This document shows, in pieces, positions 16,591 to 22,938 of a stretch of 22,965 nucleotides of DNA. The DNA lies in contig URCB01000029.1 of NCBI GenBank assembly GCA_900546255.1, forward strand, positions 1-22,965, in the 5' to 3' direction. The position numbers and the translations under genes were made by a program. Position 1 is the stretch's first letter. Every line of letters begins with the position of its first letter. This stretch comes from an uncultured Eubacteriales bacterium (GTDB lineage Bacteria; Bacillota; Clostridia; Oscillospirales; Oscillospiraceae). The notes below the pieces were generated by a model. That model was not told the origin of the DNA, ran no database searches, and saw only the letters and a program-made list of their open reading frames with translations.

Positions 16591-16687
16591 ATTTTGGGAG
16601 GGGCGAGGAACGGTTGCGCTTCGTTCGGGAGGCCGGTGACGCGGGGGGGGCGGGTTGCCTGCCTGGCCCGTGGCCCCTCCCAAAATT
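16590..16687. repeat. 15-bp inverted repeat with 68-nt interior, at the asnS stop
   Basis: AATTTTGGGAGGGGC (16590-16604) is the exact reverse complement of GCCCCTCCCAAAATT (16673-16687). The left arm starts on the last base of the asnS stop codon. The interior is GC-rich with no open frame of interest. It could form a long stem-loop in the asnS 3' UTR or be the ends of a small non-coding element. No T-run follows on +, so it is not a standard terminator. Confidence 0.8.
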
Positions 16688-16711
16688 GGGGGTTGCAGCC
16701 CTCTGCATGCA

Positions 16712-16730
16712 CGGCCCCCTAAGGGGGCCG
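16712..16730. repeat. Short perfect hairpin, 8-bp stem
   Basis: CGGCCCCC (16712-16719), a TAA loop and GGGGGCCG (16723-16730). It lies 24 nt after the 15-bp inverted repeat. No T-run follows, so it does not look like an intrinsic terminator. Confidence 0.7.
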
Positions 16731-16751
16731 CACACTGGAGGGCTGAGAGGT

Positions 16752-16784
16752 GTTTTTTCCGGGGCGCATGTCCCCGGAAAAAAC
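16752..16784. repeat. Perfect 13-bp stem-loop with T-tract before and A-tract after
   Basis: GTTTTTTCCGGGG (16752-16764) pairs with CCCCGGAAAAAAC (16772-16784) around a 7-nt loop. The T run lies on the 5' side and the A run on the 3' side on either strand, the reverse of terminator geometry, so the A/T tracts form part of the stem. Confidence 0.8.
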
Positions 16785-16798
16785 GGATTTTAGTTGGT

Positions 16799-16820
16799 TC
16801 CGCCGGCTGCGGCCGGCGGA
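16799..16820. repeat. Perfect 9-bp GC-rich hairpin before the tandem array
   Basis: TCCGCCGGC (16799-16807), loop TGCG, GCCGGCGGA (16812-16820). The 3' arm overlaps the 24-nt boundary repeat that opens the 55-bp array, and its GGCCGGCGGA is also the core of every array unit. Confidence 0.75.
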
Positions 16821-16834
16821 AGTCTGCGACGCTT
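16811..16834 (+). repeat. Left boundary direct repeat of the 55-bp array
   Basis: A 24-nt segment, GGCCGGCGGA followed by AGTCTGCGACGCTT, immediately before array unit 1. It recurs at 17181-17204 with two differences (22 of 24 identical), so the array is bracketed by near-identical ends. Confidence 0.8.
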
Positions 16835-17180
16835 GCCCTACCGGGCGAGTCCGTTGGGACGGAAAGGCCGGCGGATGTCTGTGGGGCGTGCCCTGCCGGG
16901 CGAGTCCGTTGGGGCGGAAAGGCCAGCGGATGTCTATAAGGTGTGCCCTACCGGGCGAGTCCGTTGGGGCGGAAAGGCCGGCGGATACCTATGGGGTGTG
17001 CCCTGCCGGGCGAGTCCGTTGGAGCGGAATGGCCGGCGGATGCCTGTGGGGGGTGCCCTGCCGGGCGAGTCCGTTGGGTCGGAAAGGCCGGTGGATGCCT
17101 GTGGGGCGTGCCCTGCCGGGCGAGTCCGTTGGAACGGAAAGGCCGGCGGATGCCTGCGGGCCAGTCCGTTGGGTTGGAGA
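16835..17180 (+). repeat. Tandem repeat array, 55-bp period, about six and a half units
   Basis: Units start at 16835, 16890, 16945, 17000, 17055 and 17110, exactly 55 bp apart; a sixth unit shortened to about 50 bp is followed at 17160 by a degenerate copy lacking part of the first hairpin. Each unit begins GCCCTGCCGGGCGAGTCC (A for G in some), continues GTTGGxxCGGAAAGGCC and ends GGCGGATGCCTGTGGGGYGT. Units differ at scattered positions. Within each unit GCCC-TGCC-GGGC and TCCG-N-CGGA can form small hairpins. Since 55 is not a multiple of three, successive units are read in different frames; the open frames on both strands are by-products. Region 16591-17334 (744 nt) contains no other gene I can support. 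Confidence 0.93.
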
Positions 17181-17204
17181 GGCCGGCGGAAATTTGCGAC
17201 GCTT
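17181..17204 (+). repeat. Right boundary direct repeat of the 55-bp array
   Basis: GGCCGGCGGA followed by AATTTGCGACGCTT, matching 16811-16834 at 22 of 24 positions. Beyond it the sequence becomes AT-rich (17240-17275) toward the sigma-factor gene. Confidence 0.8.
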
Positions 17205-17334
17205 TTTGGGTCCGTTGTGGGAATGGTTTTCCTGCAGCGGGCCCATGTTTTCGTTTTGGGAAAAATTTTTTTGAAGTTGCCGCACATTTGGCGGGGCTCA
17301 TTCGTTATACAGGGTGAAAGGGGGCGATCCCACC

Positions 17335-17790
17335 ATGGACTTGGAGGCCCAATATGACAAACTGTACCGGTACTGCTACTTCCAATGTAAGGACGTCCAG
17401 GCCGCCGAAGACGTGGTGCAGGAGACCTTCCTTCGCTGGTTGGAGCACTACCCCGGGCAGAAGGAGCGGGAGGCCATCCCCACCCTCTACACCATTGCCC
17501 GGAACCTGTGCGTGGACCTGGCCCGGCAGCGGACCCACCTCCCCCTCCGGGAGAGCGACCGCCAGACCCCGGACCCCACCGGGGACTGGGCGGAGAAATG
17601 GGACCTGGAACGGGTCCTGGCCCGGCTGCCCCAGGAGGACCAGACCCTCCTGCTGCTGCGCTACGCCAACCAGGTGCCGGTCCAGGCCCTGAGCAAGCTC
17701 ACTGGCCTGTCCCGGTTTGCCATCTATCGAAAATGCGCCAAGCTGCTGGCCTGGTGCAAGGACGCCTTGCGAGAGGAGGAATCCCCATGA
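17335..17790 (+). CDS. ECF-type RNA polymerase sigma factor
   Basis: Small sigma-70 family factor of 151 aa. Region 2 (about 3-68) includes YDKLYRYCYFQCKDVQAAED and VVQETFLRWLEHY; region 4 (about 92-145) includes LARLPQEDQTLLLLRYANQ and a helix-turn-helix around LSKLTGLSRFAIYRKCAKLL. No region 3 or region 1.1, as expected for extracytoplasmic-function factors. The ATG at 17335 is preferred to an in-frame GTG at 17314 because AAAGGGGG lies between them, about ten bases before the ATG. Its stop overlaps the next ATG (ATGA), coupling it to a membrane protein and an ABC transporter, so it likely controls its own operon in response to an envelope or drug signal. No convincing promoter was found upstream. 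Confidence 0.88.
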   Translation: MDLEAQYDKLYRYCYFQCKDVQAAEDVVQETFLRWLEHYPGQKEREAIPTLYTIARNLCVDLARQRTHLPLRESDRQTPDPTGDWAEKWDLERVLARLPQEDQTLLLLRYANQVPVQALSKLTGLSRFAIYRKCAKLLAWCKDALREEESP

Positions 17791-18494
17791 ACCGAAGGTT
17801 CCAAAAAAAGTTGGCGGCCTACTTCACCCCGCCGCCCCCGGTGGGGAAGGCGGCCTTCCTGGCCCGGCTCCCCCAGCCCACCCTGTCCCTGGGCCAGTTC
17901 GTAGGGGGGCAGGCCCGGTATATCCAAAAGCAGACCTGGCTGCTCTCCCTGGTGGTGCTGGTGCCGGTGCTCTGGGGGACGGACCTGTGGATCACCGCCG
18001 CCCTGCTCCCCTTCCTGGTGCCCTTGGCGGTGAGCGAGGGGGCCAAATCCACCCTCTACGGCATGGAGGAGTTGGAGACCGCCTCCCGCTTCTCCCGAAA
18101 AAGCGTGCTGCTGGCCCGGCTGTGCCTCATCGGCACCTTCCACGCCGTGCTGCTGCTGGCCCTGACCTTGCTGCTGGGGGGCAGCCAAGGCCTCTCCCTG
18201 GGCCGGACGGGGGCCTATCTGCTGGCCCCTTACCTGCTCACCGCCTGGGGCAGCCTGTGGCTTTCCCGCCGGCTCCGGGGGCGGGAAGTGCTCTACGGGG
18301 CCACCGCCCTGGCCGTGCTGGCCAGCGGCAGTTACAGCGCCGCCGTCTTTCTGGCCGACGACCTGTTTGCCCTGGGGGCGCTCCCCTGGTGGAGCTTGGC
18401 GGTTGCCCTGCTGGCGGCGGCCCTCATCGGGGAAGGCATCGCCTTTGCCAAACGGATCAAGGAGGACACATGGAACTTGTCATTCGAAACCTAA
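17787..18494 (+). CDS. Six-TM membrane protein in anti-sigma position
   Basis: Not recognised as a named family. It is 235 aa, with a basic, proline-containing cytoplasmic N-terminus (MNRRFQKKLAAYFTPPPP) followed by about six hydrophobic segments near residues 51-66, 67-84, 107-130, 143-160, 168-190 and 200-220. It starts by ATGA overlap with the sigma gene, behind GAGGAGG, and overlaps the ABC ATPase by 25 nt. Position suggests either an anti-sigma factor or a second permease/accessory subunit of the ABC transporter. The cytoplasmic N-terminal 50 residues would be the part able to touch the sigma factor. The frame extends upstream through the sigma gene, but that portion is Pro/Gly-rich shadow sequence. 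Confidence 0.75.
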   Translation: MNRRFQKKLAAYFTPPPPVGKAAFLARLPQPTLSLGQFVGGQARYIQKQTWLLSLVVLVPVLWGTDLWITAALLPFLVPLAVSEGAKSTLYGMEELETASRFSRKSVLLARLCLIGTFHAVLLLALTLLLGGSQGLSLGRTGAYLLAPYLLTAWGSLWLSRRLRGREVLYGATALAVLASGSYSAAVFLADDLFALGALPWWSLAVALLAAALIGEGIAFAKRIKEDTWNLSFET

Positions 18495-19174
18495 CCAAGC
18501 AATACCCCAACAAACTGGCGGTGGACGGGGTGAACCTCACCCTCCGCCCGGGGGTGTACGGCCTGCTGGGGGCCAACGGGGCGGGGAAAACCACCCTCAT
18601 GCGGATGCTCTGCGGCATCCTCCACCCCACCGGGGGGGGGATCACCCTGGACGGCCTCACCGTGGACCAGGAGGACTACCGGGCCAGCCTGGGCTACCTG
18701 CCCCAGGACTTTGGCTACTACCCCGGCTTCACCGGGATGGACTTTCTCCTCTACCTGGGGGCCCTAAAGGGCCTGCCCCGGCCCCAGGCCAAGGCCCGGG
18801 CGGCGGAGCTGCTGGACCTGGTGGGCCTGTCAGAGGTGGCCAAGCGGAAGCTCAAAACCTACTCCGGCGGGATGAAGCAGCGGCTGGGCATCGCCCAGGC
18901 CCTGCTGAACCACCCCCAACTCCTGATCCTGGACGAGCCCACCGCCGGGCTGGACCCCAAGGAGCGGGTTCGCTTCCGGGACCTCATCGCCCAGTGGGGG
19001 GAGCACTGCATTGTGCTTTTGTCCACCCACATCGTCTCGGACATCGCCCACATCGCCGACGTGGTGCTGCTCATGAAGGAGGGGCGGATCATCCACAACG
19101 GCCCGGCGGCGGACATCGACGACCTGGAGGCCTTCTACCTCCGGGCCTTTGGAGAGGAGGGGCCCCATGCTTGA
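18470..19174 (+). CDS. ABC transporter ATP-binding protein
   Basis: Cytoplasmic ATPase subunit of 234 aa. Walker A is GANGAGKT (34-41), the Q-loop region YLPQDFGYYPGFT follows, the signature is YSGGMKQRLG, Walker B is LLILDEPTAGLDP and the H-loop is LLSTHIVSD. The YPGFTGMDFLLYLGALKGL and LDLVGLSEVAKRK stretches resemble drug/antibiotic-type ATPases of the DrrA/CcmA group (ABC-2 exporters). The ATG at 18470 is chosen for AAGGAGG five bases upstream and the MELVIRNLTKQY start. It overlaps the preceding membrane-protein gene by 25 nt and the following permease gene by 8 nt. Exported substrate unknown. Confidence 0.93.
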   Translation: MELVIRNLTKQYPNKLAVDGVNLTLRPGVYGLLGANGAGKTTLMRMLCGILHPTGGGITLDGLTVDQEDYRASLGYLPQDFGYYPGFTGMDFLLYLGALKGLPRPQAKARAAELLDLVGLSEVAKRKLKTYSGGMKQRLGIAQALLNHPQLLILDEPTAGLDPKERVRFRDLIAQWGEHCIVLLSTHIVSDIAHIADVVLLMKEGRIIHNGPAADIDDLEAFYLRAFGEEGPHA

Positions 19175-20327
19175 CCTGTACCGCTTTGAACTGAAAAAGA
19201 TTCTCGCCCAAAAGCTCCTGTGGGTCCTTGCCGCGGCCATCCTCCTGGGGCTGGCCGTCTTTGGGGTCGCCACAGAGGTTCGCCCCACCAACAGCGGCTT
19301 GCCCATGGGAGAAGTCATCGCGCTGCAGCGGGAGGGCAGCCAGGAACTGGCCGGCCAAACGGTGGACCAGGCCTTTCTGGACCGGCTGCTCCCCCTATTC
19401 ACCGACCCGGAGGCAAACACCGAGGCCCAGCTGAAGTATAACGACTTCTTCAACTGGCTGACCCTCATCCTGGGCACCGCCCACCGGCAGGAGATCCTCC
19501 AAACCGACGAGGCCCGGCTGTATGAGGCCCTCTGGCACCAACTGGCCCCGGACCCCCAGGCCGCCGGCCTGACCCAGGAGGAGATCGCCCATTGGACGGA
19601 GCAGGCCCAGGCCCGCCTGGCCCAGCCCCTGGTGTACCAGGGCTACCATGAAGGCTGGCAGACCGCCGCCCACGGGATGGAGGTGATGGTCTTTCTGGAG
19701 ATCCTCTTCCTGGCCGTCGTCTTGGCCCCCCTTTTCCCCCAGGAACACCTGCGGCGGACCGACCAGCTGATCCTCTCCTGCCGCTTTGGCCGGGGTAAGG
19801 CCTACGCCGCCAAACTCCTGGCGGGGGTCACCGTGGGGGTGGGGTTCACCGCCCTGCTCCTGCTGGCCTACCTGGGGATGCTGGGCCTGGTCTACGGGCT
19901 GGAGGGGGCGAACGTACCCGCCCTGTTCACCCACCTGTTCCCGGCAGACCTCACCATCGGGGAAATGGTAGGCATCCTGTTCCTGGCCGCTCTGGCGGCG
20001 GCCGTCCTGGTGAGTGTGGCGGTGATGCTCCTGGCGGAGCTCACCCGGAACGCCATCGCCGCCATGGCGGTGGTGCTGGGCATCCTCCTGCTGACCACCA
20101 TGATCTACGCCGTGCCGGAGAACCTGCGGGGGCTGGCCACCCTGTGGTACCTCATCCCCAGCAACTTCCTCTGCCTGCGCGGGGCCTTCCGGTATCCCCT
20201 GCTCACTGTGGGGGAGGCCGCCTTCCCCACCTGGCAGGTGACCCCGGTGGTGTGGCTGCTCCTGGCCCTGGTGATCGCCCTGGCCGGGCGGTGGGTCTAC
20301 AACCGCTACCAGGTAAGCGGCCGGTGA
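19167..20327 (+). CDS. ABC-2-type transporter permease
   Basis: Membrane subunit of 386 aa paired with the ATPase encoded just before it. Topology by eye: one helix near the N-terminus (about 18-36) after LYRFELKKILAQK, a long polar, probably extracytoplasmic region (about 37-170), then about five helices near 172-192, 215-240, 268-290, 296-315 and 360-378. That arrangement is typical of ABC-2 exporters. The ATG at 19167 has GAGGAGGGG directly upstream; an in-frame upstream ATG at 19149 lies before that site and would add six residues. Last gene of the sigma-factor operon; a strong terminator lies 23 nt after its stop. Confidence 0.88.
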   Translation: MLDLYRFELKKILAQKLLWVLAAAILLGLAVFGVATEVRPTNSGLPMGEVIALQREGSQELAGQTVDQAFLDRLLPLFTDPEANTEAQLKYNDFFNWLTLILGTAHRQEILQTDEARLYEALWHQLAPDPQAAGLTQEEIAHWTEQAQARLAQPLVYQGYHEGWQTAAHGMEVMVFLEILFLAVVLAPLFPQEHLRRTDQLILSCRFGRGKAYAAKLLAGVTVGVGFTALLLLAYLGMLGLVYGLEGANVPALFTHLFPADLTIGEMVGILFLAALAAAVLVSVAVMLLAELTRNAIAAMAVVLGILLLTTMIYAVPENLRGLATLWYLIPSNFLCLRGAFRYPLLTVGEAAFPTWQVTPVVWLLLALVIALAGRWVYNRYQVSGR

Positions 20328-20350
20328 GCCGGCTTCTCTCCCAGGAAAAC

Positions 20351-20387
20351 ACAAAGCGCGAAGGGACACGGTCCCTTCGCGCTTTGT
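20351..20387. terminator. Terminator between the ABC operon and the DUF1835 gene
   Basis: A perfect 17-bp stem (ACAAAGCGCGAAGGGAC at 20351-20367 with GTCCCTTCGCGCTTTGT at 20371-20387) with a 3-nt loop. It sits between convergent genes; the minus-strand exit reads GTGTTTTCC, the plus-strand exit TTTGTCTT. Probably bidirectional. Confidence 0.85.
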
Positions 20388-20388
20388 C

Positions 20389-21375
20389 TTACCACACCCC
20401 TGGGGTCTTTCGCAGGCGGCAGTGGTAGCTGGGATCCTCCGGCCCCGGGTAGGTCACCTGCTGGAGTTCTCCCCCCTGGACCATGGCCTCCAGCCGACAG
20501 GCCAGTTCCCCGTCGCCGATGCCCAGCTGGTACTTCCCCAGCACGGTTCCCACCACCTGGGCGGCGGAAAACTCCGCCGGTCGGGCGGCGATCTCCCGGC
20601 GGAGGAAGGGGTCATACCAGTCCTCCGGCACGCTCATCAGCCGTCCATTCACCACCGCCCGGAGGGGGGCATTCTCCCTCTGGAGGTCCTGCCACGTCCC
20701 CGCCAGGCCCCGGAGAACATTGGCCGGCAGCCGCCGCCCGGTTTGGGCCAGGCGGCCCCACATCCAGGGTTCCATCTCCCCCCAGCTGTTCCAGCGGATC
20801 ACCGTGCCGTCGGGCCGCTCCCAGAAGTCCGGCAGCACCACCTGGGTTACGGAGACCTTCTCCAGCCCCAGCGGCCGAAGGGTGTGGGCCAGCCAGGCCA
20901 GGCCGCAGGCGTCGTCCGGCCCCGGCCCCGTCCACACCCGGACGGCCTCTCCCTGGCCGGCCCGGTCCAGCAGAGCCTTGTGGGACGCCCGCCCCCGGGC
21001 CAGCAGGGTCTCCGCCACCTCCGCCGCCAGGAAGGGGTAAACCCCCATGACCTTCCGCAGAGCCGCTTCCCGCTGGGGGCCGATGCCCTCCTCCGTGATC
21101 TCCCCCACGCTGTGGGCCAAGGGGAAGACTAAGATGTCCCCCAGCTGCCCGGGAAGGGGAAGGCTCTCCGCCCACCCCTGGCGTTGGCGTTGGGCTTCCT
21201 CCTGCTGCCGGCGGCGCTCCGCTGCCCGCAGCTGGGCTTCCTCCTCCGGGGAGAGGGGGTCCTCCCCCTCTTCCCGGACATAGAGCACAATGCCCGCCTC
21301 CGCCACTTTGTGCCGGCCTACCAACGCCTGCCGCAGGCTGCCGGCGGCGCTGTCCTCAAACACCACTTCTACCAT
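20389..21375 (-). CDS. DUF1835 domain-containing protein
   Basis: Cytoplasmic protein of 328 aa, function unknown. The N-terminal DUF1835 features are VVFEDSAAGSLRQAL (early residues), GDILVFPLAHSVGEI and VRVWTGPGPDDACGLAWLA; the C-terminal part (QVVGTVLGKYQLGIGDGELA, then YHCRLRK) resembles the DUF3658 region commonly attached. A charged Glu/Arg/Gln-rich stretch (about 58-85) probably forms a coiled helix. The start at 21375 is chosen because AAGGAGG lies upstream in the leader; the frame continues to 21438 but that segment contains the promoter. It has its own promoter with a palindromic spacer and ends against the shared terminator. Confidence 0.85.
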   Translation of the reverse strand: MVEVVFEDSAAGSLRQALVGRHKVAEAGIVLYVREEGEDPLSPEEEAQLRAAERRRQQEEAQRQRQGWAESLPLPGQLGDILVFPLAHSVGEITEEGIGPQREAALRKVMGVYPFLAAEVAETLLARGRASHKALLDRAGQGEAVRVWTGPGPDDACGLAWLAHTLRPLGLEKVSVTQVVLPDFWERPDGTVIRWNSWGEMEPWMWGRLAQTGRRLPANVLRGLAGTWQDLQRENAPLRAVVNGRLMSVPEDWYDPFLRREIAARPAEFSAAQVVGTVLGKYQLGIGDGELACRLEAMVQGGELQQVTYPGPEDPSYHCRLRKTPGVW

Positions 21376-21409
21376 GGGCTGCACCTCCTTGTGTTCTGGT
21401 TCTGCCCAC

Positions 21410-21438
21410 AGTATACCATCCCCGCCGGGGATGCGCAA
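21410..21438 (-). promoter_or_regulatory. Promoter of the DUF1835 gene with palindromic spacer
   Basis: On minus: TTGCGC (21433-21438), a 17-nt spacer and TATACT (21410-21415). The spacer contains a perfect inverted repeat, ATCCCC-GGC-GGGGAT (21418-21432), placed where a repressor or MerR-type activator could bind. Leader of about 30 nt to the ATG. Confidence 0.65.
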
Positions 21439-21453
21439 CGCCGGCCCTTCCCC

Positions 21454-22533
21454 TTACCCCGCCGGTTGGGCCGCCTGGATGAGCTGGAGATTGGTCTGGA
21501 TCCGGGGCTCGTCAGGGGCCAGCTCCGCCGCCCTTTGGGCGGCCTCCAAGGCCTTGCCCAGCTGCCCGGTGTAGTAATAGCCCAAGCTGGCCAGGTCCCA
21601 AGGGTGCTCCCCCCAGGCCACGGCCTCACTGATGTAGGTCCGGGGACGCTGGGTGATGGCCAGGGCCCGGTTCACCGCCCACAGAACCCCGTACCAGTCC
21701 TCCCGGTGGTAGTACAAGTCCGCCAGGTCCAGCCAGGGCTCCCGGAGGTGGGGGGCCTCCCCGGCCGCCCGGAGCAGCCACCGCTCCCCCTCCCCCTCCA
21801 TCTTCAGGGCGAAATAGTCCTTGGCCAGCAGGCGCATGGAGGCGCACCGCTCATCGGCCCAGGTGGCGGAGGGCAGGGCCAGGTGGCGTTTGAGCATGGC
21901 GATGCTCTCCTCCCACCGGCGATAGAAGAAGTACTCCCGCCCCAGGTAGTGGACGTTGCGGTCGTTCTCCGGGTTTTCCTCCACCGCCAGTTCCAGCAAG
22001 GGGAGGTACTGGCTGCGGCTCTTGTTCTGATCCGGGTGGTGTTCCAGGTGCACCCCCTCCACATAGCGGGTCTGGGGCTCGCCCCCCTCAAACTGCAGCA
22101 CCTCGTGGACGGGGTTCACCCACCGGCAGCCCCACCGGCGGTGCATCTTGTCGTACCAGTAGACCATCCCCTCCCGGCCGTCGGGGAGGAAGTTCCAGGT
22201 GTAGCGGTAGAGCAGCCGGTCCACCCCTGGCGTCCAGGCCTCCTCCACCTTTTCCCGCCAGCCGGGCTGGAACACCTCGTCCAGGTCGGTGCACACGCAG
22301 AGGTCTGCATCGGCAGGGACCAGATCCAGGGAGCGGTTGCGGGCCACATCAAACCGCCAGGGGGTGATGGTCTCCACGGTCACATGGGCCCCCAGCTCCT
22401 CCAGGCGCTGGGGGGTGCCGTCGGTGGAACCGGTGTCCAGAACATAGACCTCGTCGGCCTCGGACATGGAGGCCATCCAGCGGTCGGCAAAGGCGCGCTC
22501 GTTCTTACAGATGGCATAGACAACGACTTTCAT
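21454..22533 (-). CDS. Family 2 glycosyltransferase with C-terminal TPR-like repeats
   Basis: Cytoplasmic GT-A-fold glycosyltransferase of 359 aa. The N-terminus has VVVYAICKNE (2-11), DEVYVLDTGSTDGT (27-40) and the metal-binding DxD-type TDLDEVF (82-88), then MVYWYDKMHRRWGCRWVNPVHE. From about 190 onward the sequence is helical and TPR-like (NVHYLGREYFFYRRWEESIA; later ASLGYYYTGQLGKALEAAQR and AAELAPDEPRIQTNLQLIQ). GT2-TPR proteins of this kind are found in Firmicutes glycan loci. The ATG at 22533 is chosen because AGGAGG lies four bases upstream; the longer frame to 22569 runs into a terminator hairpin. It lies downstream of a collagen-like gene on the same strand, which suggests that protein as a possible acceptor. 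Sugar donor unknown. Confidence 0.88.
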   Translation of the reverse strand: MKVVVYAICKNERAFADRWMASMSEADEVYVLDTGSTDGTPQRLEELGAHVTVETITPWRFDVARNRSLDLVPADADLCVCTDLDEVFQPGWREKVEEAWTPGVDRLLYRYTWNFLPDGREGMVYWYDKMHRRWGCRWVNPVHEVLQFEGGEPQTRYVEGVHLEHHPDQNKSRSQYLPLLELAVEENPENDRNVHYLGREYFFYRRWEESIAMLKRHLALPSATWADERCASMRLLAKDYFALKMEGEGERWLLRAAGEAPHLREPWLDLADLYYHREDWYGVLWAVNRALAITQRPRTYISEAVAWGEHPWDLASLGYYYTGQLGKALEAAQRAAELAPDEPRIQTNLQLIQAAQPAG

Positions 22534-22555
22534 AGGACCTCCTTTCTCGGCAAGA

Positions 22556-22580
22556 AAGGGCGGCGCCAAGCGCCGCCCTT
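22556..22580 (-). terminator. Hairpin after the collagen-like gene (likely partial terminator)
   Basis: A perfect 11-bp GC-rich stem (AAGGGCGGCGC at 22556-22566 with GCGCCGCCCTT at 22570-22580), loop CAA. On minus it is followed by TCTTG, a short T-tract, about 40 nt after the collagen-like stop and 23 nt before the glycosyltransferase start. It may reduce rather than abolish read-through. Confidence 0.65.
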
Positions 22581-22620
22581 CTTTCGTGGTGGAATCCCGC
22601 AGGCAGAATGCCCCTCGGGA

Positions 22621-22938
22621 TCAGGTGGCCAGCAGGCCTGCCGTCCGCATGTTGGCCAGAAGCTGGTTGAACTGGGTGACCACGTCCGTGCTGTTGGTGG
22701 CATCGTTCACCGCTGCCGCCGGGGTGACCGAACCGGCAGGGCCGGTGGGCCCGGTAGCGCCGGCAGCCCCTGCAGGGCCAGTGGGTCCGGTGGCGCCCAA
22801 GGTACCGGCAGGGCCGGTGGGGCCGGTCGGGCCCGTTATGACAACCGGTGGGCAAGGCGGCGGAACCGGCGGGCAGGGCGGCGGACATACCGGTGAACAC
22901 GCAGAACAACGATATTTATCCTTTGGATCAATGTACAT
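22621..22938 (-). CDS. Short collagen-like (Gly-X-Y) protein
   Basis: A 105-aa protein in three parts: a Cys/Pro-rich head ([19 protein letters not shown], about 12-30), twelve Gly-X-Y triplets (GPT, GPA, GAT and similar, about 37-72), and a tail [20 protein letters not shown] ending MRTAGLLAT. The same kind of tail occurs in clostridial and bacillar collagen-like surface or exosporium proteins. No signal peptide is visible, as for many spore-coat proteins assembled from the mother cell. Collagen triplets rich in GPT are known O-glycosylation sites in Bacillus BclA; here that is inference, helped by the adjacent glycosyltransferase. AAAGGGG lies seven bases before ATG 22938; ATG 22944, two codons earlier, is too close to it. 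Upstream control lies beyond the window. Confidence 0.85.
   Translation of the reverse strand: MYIDPKDKYRCSACSPVCPPPCPPVPPPCPPVVITGPTGPTGPAGTLGATGPTGPAGAAGATGPTGPAGSVTPAAAVNDATNSTDVVTQFNQLLANMRTAGLLAT

Noticed and set aside
16752..16784. Intrinsic terminator for asnS
   Set aside because: The T run precedes and the A run follows the stem on both strands, the reverse of what termination requires.
16835..17180. CRISPR array
   Set aside because: The units are contiguous 55-bp tandem copies with scattered substitutions, without alternating constant repeats and unique spacers, and no cas genes are present.
17271..17310. Sigma-A promoter for the ECF sigma operon (TTGAAG ... TTATAC)
   Set aside because: The spacing is 28 nt, far from 17, and no better pairing or clear ECF-type -35/-10 pair was found.
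16750..17357. Several overlapping open frames on both strands across the 55-bp array (repeating GRVRW- and QRTRPAGH-like peptides)
   Set aside because: They arise because the repeat unit lacks stop codons in any frame and its 55-bp period rotates the frame. No ribosome-binding site fits, and the composition is that of shadow translation.
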